Assembly: GCA_902791295.1 (NCBI GenBank)
Contig: CADAVI010000023.1
Location: 1-37,441 of the forward strand
Reading direction: 5' to 3'
DNA: 37,441 bases
DNA from: an uncultured Bacteroidales bacterium
Lineage (GTDB): Bacteria > Bacteroidota > Bacteroidia > Bacteroidales > Bacteroidaceae
The position numbers and the translations under genes were made by a program. Each line of letters opens with the position of its first letter. The first letter of the stretch is position 1. Below, piece after piece: positions 32,839-37,441 of the stretch. A model generated the notes under the pieces. The model saw only the letters and a list, made by a program, of their open reading frames with translations. It made no database searches and was not told the DNA's origin.

Positions 32839-34371
32839 TTATTCCTTGCCGTCGTGGAAAGCCAGCATCACGGTTTCCTTCTCACGGTCGATATCCACCA
32901 GCCGGCTCAACTCCTCCCAGACCTCACCCTCCGCAGCGCCCTGTCCGAGACTCTGTCCGCGGCGGTAGAACTCCTCCAGCGCCGGACGCAGCAGCGCGGC
33001 GTCGCCCGTCTCCTCGATGCGCTCGAGCAGCGCCTCGACATCTTTCTTCGGCGCCAACAGGCCGGCCATATCCAGCCACTGCTCTTCCGTCTGTCCGCCC
33101 CAGAGGCTCTCATACAGCGCCAGCCCCAGTTTATACAGATGCATGCCGCGCTTCACGGCGTGCGCCGAGAGCACACAGCCCTCGTAGATTGTGTCGCTCT
33201 TGGGGTTCACTTTGTGGAAGGTTTCCAGCAGCTCCAGGCCGCGACGCATCTCGGCCGCCGTCAGCGGGTTGAGCCAATGGAAGTGTATCAGGTCCAGGCG
33301 CTTGCCGTCGTCGGGCCGCTTGTCGCGCTTGGGCCATTTCTCCGTGTCGCGCTTCGTACCCAACGTGCCCAGATTGGCACCGGGCGACACGCGCGTCACC
33401 CCGTCTTTGCTGATGATGTAGCTGAAGGGCAGCGCCGTGAGGTCGGGGTGGCTGTCCAACTTGCCCATCACCATCGAGAAGACACCGATGCGCGCCGGCC
33501 ACAGGATGTGCGAGCCGCTGGCGGTCTTGCTGCCGCGCTCCAGCACGCCCCAGTGCACGGGACCGCTCTTGTACATGTGGTTGCTCTGATTGGTGCCCGA
33601 TCCGGCGTTGAAGAAGGAGAACATGCCGCCGATGAGCAGCGTGGACTTGTGGTGGGTCACGGTGTAGGGACCTCCGAACACGGCGCAGGCCTCTCCGTTC
33701 TCACCCTGACAGTTGGCGAAGAAGACGCTGTCCGAGGCGGAGTATCCGTGACCGATTACGCTGGATTCACCGATATAGACGCGCTCCGCGAGGGCCGCAC
33801 TCTCAAGCTTGGCGCCGCGCTGCATGATGAGGTGTTTGGCTTGCACGCCGCGCCCGACAACGGCGGGCACGTCGCAGCTGCTCACGATGGTGGCGTCTTC
33901 CAGCAGCGTCACGCCCTCCAGACGGGCGCCCTCGCCCACATTCACGTCGCGCAGCAGGCCGCAATCGGTGATGACGGCGCCGCTGCCTATCTTCATGGGC
34001 GTGCCCTTCAGCTGCGCCGCACGCGCCTCCACAGCGCCGTGAAGCACGCCGATGAGCGCCTCGCGCCCGCTATAGACGGCTTCTATCCAGGCCTCCTGCG
34101 CCGAGAGCGTTTCGCTGAGCAGGATGTCCTTGCCGCCGGCTTCGTTGAGCACGCTGACCCGCGTGCCGACGCCGTAGGCGGAAGAGCCCGTCTGCTCCAG
34201 ACGGCTGTTCTCCAGACGCACATCACGGCCTATTTCCATACTGCCAGCAAAGCGCACATCCCAGATGGCGCCGAGGTCGGCCTGTTCGTCAAAACGCACG
34301 CAACTCCAGTCACGGGCACGACAACCCTGTCGCTCCAATTGCCCTATTTCAGCGGGGGTAAGTGTTTTCAT
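32839..34371 (-). CDS. DUF4954-like left-handed beta-helix protein
   Basis: A 510-aa protein resembling the Bacteroidetes DUF4954 family (putative sugar nucleotidyltransferase-like). The N-terminal half has hexapeptide-like beta-helix repeats (IGSGAVITDCGLL, VGEGARLEGVTLLEDATIV, VYIGESSVIGHGYSA), then conserved GGPYTVTHHKSTLLIGGMFS and GTNQSNHMYKSGPVHWG. The C-terminal half is helical. No catalytic residue can be named. It has no signal peptide. The start is ATG 34371 (MKTLTPAEIGQLERQG), not the in-frame ATG 34413, because the -7 box at 34401-34408 lies between them. It is the first gene of the unit with GH51 and coaX. Confidence 0.75.
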   Translation of the reverse strand: MKTLTPAEIGQLERQGCRARDWSCVRFDEQADLGAIWDVRFAGSMEIGRDVRLENSRLEQTGSSAYGVGTRVSVLNEAGGKDILLSETLSAQEAWIEAVYSGREALIGVLHGAVEARAAQLKGTPMKIGSGAVITDCGLLRDVNVGEGARLEGVTLLEDATIVSSCDVPAVVGRGVQAKHLIMQRGAKLESAALAERVYIGESSVIGHGYSASDSVFFANCQGENGEACAVFGGPYTVTHHKSTLLIGGMFSFFNAGSGTNQSNHMYKSGPVHWGVLERGSKTASGSHILWPARIGVFSMVMGKLDSHPDLTALPFSYIISKDGVTRVSPGANLGTLGTKRDTEKWPKRDKRPDDGKRLDLIHFHWLNPLTAAEMRRGLELLETFHKVNPKSDTIYEGCVLSAHAVKRGMHLYKLGLALYESLWGGQTEEQWLDMAGLLAPKKDVEALLERIEETGDAALLRPALEEFYRRGQSLGQGAAEGEVWEELSRLVDIDREKETVMLAFHDGKE

Positions 34372-34400
34372 CCTGTTTGAATATTTACGTATTGCGCGTA

Positions 34401-34408
34401 CAAAGTTA
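34401..34408 (-). promoter_or_regulatory. Promoter -7 box of the DUF4954-GH51-coaX unit
   Basis: The minus strand reads TAACTTTG (TAnnTTTG), 29 bases before the ATG at 34371. It is divergent from the porin promoter. Confidence 0.5.
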
Positions 34409-34472
34409 TACATTTTTTTGCAAAAACTCTAAAATCTCCCGCTGGAGACTGCCTTATGATAGGATTTTTTAG

Positions 34473-34480
34473 TACTTTTG
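34473..34480 (+). promoter_or_regulatory. Promoter -7 box of the porin gene
   Basis: TACTTTTG matches TAnnTTTG and lies 18 bases before the ATG at 34499, giving a short leader. Confidence 0.55.
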
Positions 34481-34498
34481 CAACAAATCAGGCTTAAC

Positions 34499-35668
34499 AT
34501 GAAACATTTCTTCACACTTCTTTTTCTTTCCTGCTCCATCCTGACACTTGCTGAGGATGAAGCGTTTATACAGGGCGATGCCTGGAGCCTCCAGGACGCC
34601 GTCACCAAAGCCGTCACCGGGGGCAGAAACAACAACGACAGCGTGGCGACGCGCTGGCGACGCTCCGAGTGGGTCACGGTGCCCAAATTCGGCGGTTACA
34701 TCGTGGGTTCCTACAAATATGACAGCGCCGACGAGGACCGCAACGAGGGCTTCGGCCTGCGCTTTGCCCGCGTCTATGTGGACGGCTCGATACTGCGCGA
34801 CTTCAACTACCGCGTGCAGGTGGACTTCGCCGGTTCGCCCCGCGTGCTGGACGCCTATCTGGAGTGGGCGCGCTACAAGTTCGTCACGGTGAAGGCCGGC
34901 GAATTCAAGCGCTGCTTCACCCTCGAGAATCCCATGAACCCCTGGGACGTTTCCTTCGGCGACTATTCCCTGCTTTCAAAGAAGTTTGCCGGTTTCGGCG
35001 ACCGTGTGGGCGAGCCCTCGATGGGCGGACGCGACCTCGGCGCGCAGGTGGCGGGCGACCTCTTCAAGTCGAAGCGCGACGGCCACTATCAGTTCCGCTA
35101 CCAGTTCGGCGTTTACAACGGCCAAGGCATCAACCAGAAGGACCTCGACCGCAAGAAGGACTGGATAGGCACGCTGCAGTATTCTCCCGTGAAGAATCTG
35201 CGCCTGGCCGTCTTCGGCTGGTGGGGCAACTACGTGATGAAGGACGCGGGCAGCGTCGATCGCCACCGCTGGGCCGCCAGTGCGCAGTATGAGGGCACCA
35301 ACTATCAGGCCGGCGACTTCTGGGGCCGCGTCTCCTTCCGCGCCGAATATGCCCAGAGCTACGGCTACAAGTTCGGCCGCAGCGCGGGCGGCAGCTATTT
35401 CATTGACACCCGCGCCGGCGACAAGGCCGATGCCTGGTACATCATGGTCGGCGTGCCCCTGTGGCGCTGGATTAAGGGCAGCCTCAAGTGGGACGTCTAT
35501 CGCGACGATGCCACCTGGGACACCGAGCACTCCATCTACAGCGCGGCCCTCATGCTCCAGCCCCACAAGAACCTCATGCTCCAGCTGCAGTACAACTACC
35601 ACCACGACCTCACCACGGCCGTGACGGACTACCACCAGTTCTGGACGCAGCTCTATGTCCGCTTCTGA
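34499..35668 (+). CDS. OprO/OprP-type outer-membrane porin
   Basis: A 389-aa beta-barrel protein with signal peptide MKHFFTLLFLSCSILTLA. Features of the phosphate-selective porin O/P family: alternating strands with Tyr/Phe/Trp girdles, GFGLRFARVYVDGSILRDFN, YRVQVDFAGSPRVLDAYLEW, AGEFKRCFTLENPMNPWD and the last strand FWTQLYVRF, with Phe at the C-terminus as needed for outer-membrane insertion. Anion or phosphate preference is an inference from the family; the Lys-rich constriction cannot be checked here. ATG 34499 is chosen over ATG 34478, which overlaps the -7 box. It is monocistronic and converges on the DUF4488 gene (43-base gap). Confidence 0.88.
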   Translation: MKHFFTLLFLSCSILTLAEDEAFIQGDAWSLQDAVTKAVTGGRNNNDSVATRWRRSEWVTVPKFGGYIVGSYKYDSADEDRNEGFGLRFARVYVDGSILRDFNYRVQVDFAGSPRVLDAYLEWARYKFVTVKAGEFKRCFTLENPMNPWDVSFGDYSLLSKKFAGFGDRVGEPSMGGRDLGAQVAGDLFKSKRDGHYQFRYQFGVYNGQGINQKDLDRKKDWIGTLQYSPVKNLRLAVFGWWGNYVMKDAGSVDRHRWAASAQYEGTNYQAGDFWGRVSFRAEYAQSYGYKFGRSAGGSYFIDTRAGDKADAWYIMVGVPLWRWIKGSLKWDVYRDDATWDTEHSIYSAALMLQPHKNLMLQLQYNYHHDLTTAVTDYHQFWTQLYVRF

Positions 35669-35711
35669 GGCCTGCCGCAGTGTCGGGGAATTCGCATGAG
35701 GCGCATTCGGC

Positions 35712-36560
35712 CTATTTCTGCTCCTGTGCGCCGGATTCCGTCGCGAAGGCGTCCATAAAGGCGGACTCGGAGCCGATGCGCGAGTAGATGGCATAGTCGG
35801 TGCGCCAGTCGCGCGTGAGAGCTATGGCAATCGTGTTTTTGTTCACCCATGTGACCTTTCTCACCTCATCGCCCACTTTTATCGTGTTGCGGTCGGGAAT
35901 CGAATGGTCCTTGCCCACCGCCCCCTGCACACGGAATCCTTTGTCGCCGGAACTCATCACATAATAGACAACGTTGTCGGGCATGATGATCATCATCGTG
36001 CCGTAATAGGGGCTTGTGGCGTAGTTCTTTTCCAAAGCGGCAACCGTCTTTTTCGTGTTGCGCAACTCGTCCATCCACCCCAACTGGCGCCAGGCGCCGA
36101 CGAGAGGTTGGGCGGGATCGGCCGTAAACTTCTGCAGCAGAGCGTCGAAGATGATGCGCCCGTTGTCGGAATACTTCCCGCTCTCATAGTGTTCCGTCAC
36201 CCACCCTCCTTCGGGGAAATACATGTGACCGCGTACCGTGCTCCACCATTTGAGTTTGAAGCCGCGGGCATCGCTGTCGTAAATCCGCATACTGTGATCG
36301 CCCTCAGTCTTGGGCTCGCTGCCCGTATAGTTGAGTGTCTGCCCGTCGGTGTTGGCGATGTTAAAGCTGCCGTCAGGCTGCACAAAGAGCGTCAGCGTGA
36401 TGTCGTTGGTGACAACTTTGTATTGGTCGAAGGGTGCGTTGACGAGCGGTGTCTTGCCCTCCAGCGCCACCAACCGGTAGATGCCGCGCGGGTTCTCTGT
36501 CTGTGCTCCCGCTCCTGCGGCAAAGAGCACAACAAACAAGGTTAGGAAAATATTTTTCAT
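35712..36560 (-). CDS. DUF4488 domain protein (exported, two similar halves)
   Basis: A 282-aa protein with signal peptide MKNIFLTLFVVLFAAGAGAQ. Two lipocalin-like halves: the first begins NPRGIYRLVALEGKTPLV (about residue 23), the second PLVGAWRQLGWMDELRNT (about 155). DUF4488 members share this G-x-W/Y-R start and a small beta-barrel. The ligand is unknown. The start is ATG 36560, which gives the signal peptide and lies downstream of the -7 box; an in-frame ATG at 36626 lies upstream of the box. No operon partner. Confidence 0.78.
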   Translation of the reverse strand: MKNIFLTLFVVLFAAGAGAQTENPRGIYRLVALEGKTPLVNAPFDQYKVVTNDITLTLFVQPDGSFNIANTDGQTLNYTGSEPKTEGDHSMRIYDSDARGFKLKWWSTVRGHMYFPEGGWVTEHYESGKYSDNGRIIFDALLQKFTADPAQPLVGAWRQLGWMDELRNTKKTVAALEKNYATSPYYGTMMIIMPDNVVYYVMSSGDKGFRVQGAVGKDHSIPDRNTIKVGDEVRKVTWVNKNTIAIALTRDWRTDYAIYSRIGSESAFMDAFATESGAQEQK

Positions 36561-36584
36561 GGTACGGTATTTATGATTTCGGAG

Positions 36585-36592
36585 CAAAGATA
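36585..36592 (-). promoter_or_regulatory. Promoter -7 box of the DUF4488 gene
   Basis: The minus strand reads TATCTTTG (TAnnTTTG), 24 bases before the ATG at 36560. Confidence 0.55.
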
Positions 36593-36685
36593 CAAAATCT
36601 TTTTTTAAAATCCTTAATTGACGCAAAAGATTTTACAAAAGCCGCAAGAATGCTGCGCCATGCAGAAAAAATGTGAATACTCTGC

Positions 36686-36836
36686 GGTCATTTTGGTCAT
36701 GGTCATTTTGGTCAAACTCGTTTCGCAAGGCAAAAAGTGCCACAATATATAATAAAAATATATTTTTATTATTATTGTGAGCTGAAAACGACATCCGATT
36801 TTCAATTTGACCAGTTTGACCTTGACCAATTTGACC
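36686..36836. repeat. Nested inverted-repeat element with eight GGTCA/TGACC sites
   Basis: Left arm 36686-36716 carries four GGTCA at 36686, 36695, 36701 and 36710. Right arm 36806-36836 carries four TGACC at 36808, 36817, 36823 and 36832. Spacings between site starts are 9, 6 and 9 on both sides, so the arms are mirror images (24 of 31 bases match as an inverted repeat). The 89-base centre holds an AT-rich near-palindrome at 36741-36779. Confidence 0.8.
36741..36779. repeat. AT-rich palindrome inside the GGTCA element
   Basis: CACAATATATAATAAAAATA (36741-36760) faces TATTTTTATTATTATTGTG (36761-36779). The arms are complementary except for one unpaired base, giving a stem of about 19 bp with almost no loop. 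Confidence 0.7.
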
Positions 36837-36915
36837 ACACCCCCCCAAAAAAAATTCAGTACAAGACATTTTGAAAAAAGTTGCTCAAAAATTTTAGACC
36901 GCAATGTCGCTGCCG

Positions 36916-36923
36916 TACCTTTG
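36916..36923 (+). promoter_or_regulatory. Promoter -7 box of the HU-family gene
   Basis: TACCTTTG matches TAnnTTTG. The likely start site near 36928 leaves a leader of about 215 bases before the HU ATG at 37145, much longer than other leaders here. Confidence 0.5.
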
Positions 36924-37041
36924 CAGCGTCAATTCCGGAACGACAAAATTTGCGCGCTAACTAAAGAATTTTTGTGCGCCAGTTAGAAAGGCCATTTTGG
37001 TCCCTAACCCTTTTCTAAGCGCCAGCGATGAGGCTGAGCGC

Positions 37042-37159
37042 AGCGAAAGCAACCCTTAATCATTAACCCTTAACCATTAAAAACTATGTCTCTCAAAGTA
37101 AGCGAAAGCAACCCTTAATCATTAACCCTTAACCATTAAAAACTATGTCTCTCAAAGTA
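37042..37159 (+). repeat. Perfect 59-bp tandem duplication at the HU start
   Basis: 37042-37100 and 37101-37159 are identical 59-base copies. Each holds two AACCCTTAA-type blocks, CCATTAAAAACT, and ATGTCTCTCAAAGTA. The second ATG (37145) begins the HU gene. The first (37086) begins a 10-codon frame ending in TAA at 37116-37118, because 59 is not a multiple of three. Confidence 0.9.
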
Positions 37160-37441
37160 AAAGCAAAAGAACAACTCATCAAGATTGGCAAATACGCCGA
37201 CACCTACCGCTACGTGATGGCCCCCGAACTCTACATCGCCCTCTCGCAGAGCAAGGTGATTCAGGAGGCCGCCCTCCGTTCCGGTATCAACAAGGGCATC
37301 ATGCAGGCCTGCTGGGACGCCGCCGGTGAAGTCATCAAGGCATGGGCCACCGAAGGTCACGCCGTAGCACTGCCCGGCCTGGGCACCATGCGCTTCGGCC
37401 TGCGCGCCAAGAGCGTGGCCGACGTCAACGACGTCAAGGCC
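37145..37441 (+). CDS. HU-family DNA-binding protein (HU-HIG type; 3' end outside window)
   Basis: The frame is open from ATG 37145 to the window end (99 codons). The start MSLKVKAKEQLIKIGKYADT, then YRYVMAPELYIALSQSKVIQ, and IMQACWDAAGEVIKAWATEGH with ALPGLGTMRFG match the Bacteroidetes histone-like family (TIGR01201/HU-HIG type). A single HU fold binds DNA as a dimer; many members carry a variable C-terminal extension, which lies beyond the window. The role is nucleoid or regional DNA binding, with target unknown. It is preceded by a repeat-rich leader and a duplicated start codon. Confidence 0.9.
   Translation, partial: MSLKVKAKEQLIKIGKYADTYRYVMAPELYIALSQSKVIQEAALRSGINKGIMQACWDAAGEVIKAWATEGHAVALPGLGTMRFGLRAKSVADVNDVKA

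Noticed and set aside
9605-34380. Long open frames antisense to real genes (for example opposite the helicase, feoB, GH51 and DUF4954 genes, some above 400 codons)
   Set aside because: They mirror GC-rich codon positions of the sense genes, contain no family motifs and lack promoters. They are composition artefacts.

Overview
The window looks like a chromosomal segment of a GC-rich member of the Bacteroidales, probably Prevotellaceae-like; genus and species cannot be told from this sequence alone. The evidence is lineage-typical gene families (DUF3822, DUF5683, DUF4954-like, DUF4488, FeoA-FeoB fusion with a Cys-rich partner, HU-HIG type DNA-binding protein), the Bacteroidetes promoter -7 box TAnnTTTG in front of most transcription units, and no clear Shine-Dalgarno motifs. 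Coding regions are GC-rich and tightly packed, with many ATGA stop/start overlaps, while the few real intergenic regions are AT-rich. Long open frames lie antisense to most genes and are by-products of base composition. I saw no tRNA, rRNA, CRISPR array, insertion sequence or prophage.

Layout, left to right. 1-3558 (+): 3' part of RNase R, sigma-54 (rpoN) and a PAP2-type membrane phosphatase, tightly coupled. 3545-4198 (-): secreted SGNH hydrolase. 4266-7395 (+): NAD(P)HX dehydratase, an extended SDR dehydratase and a MATE transporter. 7373-9377 (-): a membrane-anchored unknown, DUF3822 and rsmD. 9494-10942 (+): RecD-like helicase. 10960-13575 (-): alaS. 13699-14043 (+): a small MerR regulator. 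14017-19336 (-): a five-gene run parA, parB, DUF5683, a lytic-transglycosylase-like protein and an RSH (p)ppGpp enzyme. 19495-20592 (+): lpxB. 20612-23719 (-): a 7TM AraC regulator, a Sel1-repeat lipoprotein and a frameshifted beta-barrel gene. 24222-25406 (-): a flavodiiron protein. 25586-29669 (+): an M16 peptidase split into two reading frames, an RsbW-like ATPase, FeoAB and a Cys-rich FeoB partner. 29690-34371 (-): a DUF4954-like protein, a GH51 arabinofuranosidase and coaX. 34499-35668 (+): an OprO/P-type porin. 35712-36560 (-): a DUF4488 protein. 36593-37144: a complex repeat-rich intergenic region leading into an HU-family gene cut by the window end.

Most of the content is housekeeping: RNA decay, alternative sigma factor, cofactor repair, rRNA methylation, tRNA charging, chromosome partition, stringent response, lipid A, CoA and iron uptake. 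The unusual points are: (a) in the parAB operon the transglycosylase-like protein has Leu where the catalytic Glu should be, and the adjacent RSH enzyme has substitutions in both active-site regions; (b) an M16 peptidase split at the junction of its two halves; (c) a beta-barrel gene whose frame breaks at a 16-bp imperfect tandem duplication; (d) an RsbW-like ATPase directly abutting feoB; (e) a symmetric array of eight GGTCA/TGACC sites around an AT palindrome, followed by a perfect 59-bp tandem duplication that copies the start codon of the HU gene; (f) an 11-bp six-unit tandem repeat array upstream of the barrel gene. No complete, clearly new multi-gene system is visible; items (a) to (f) are the best leads.
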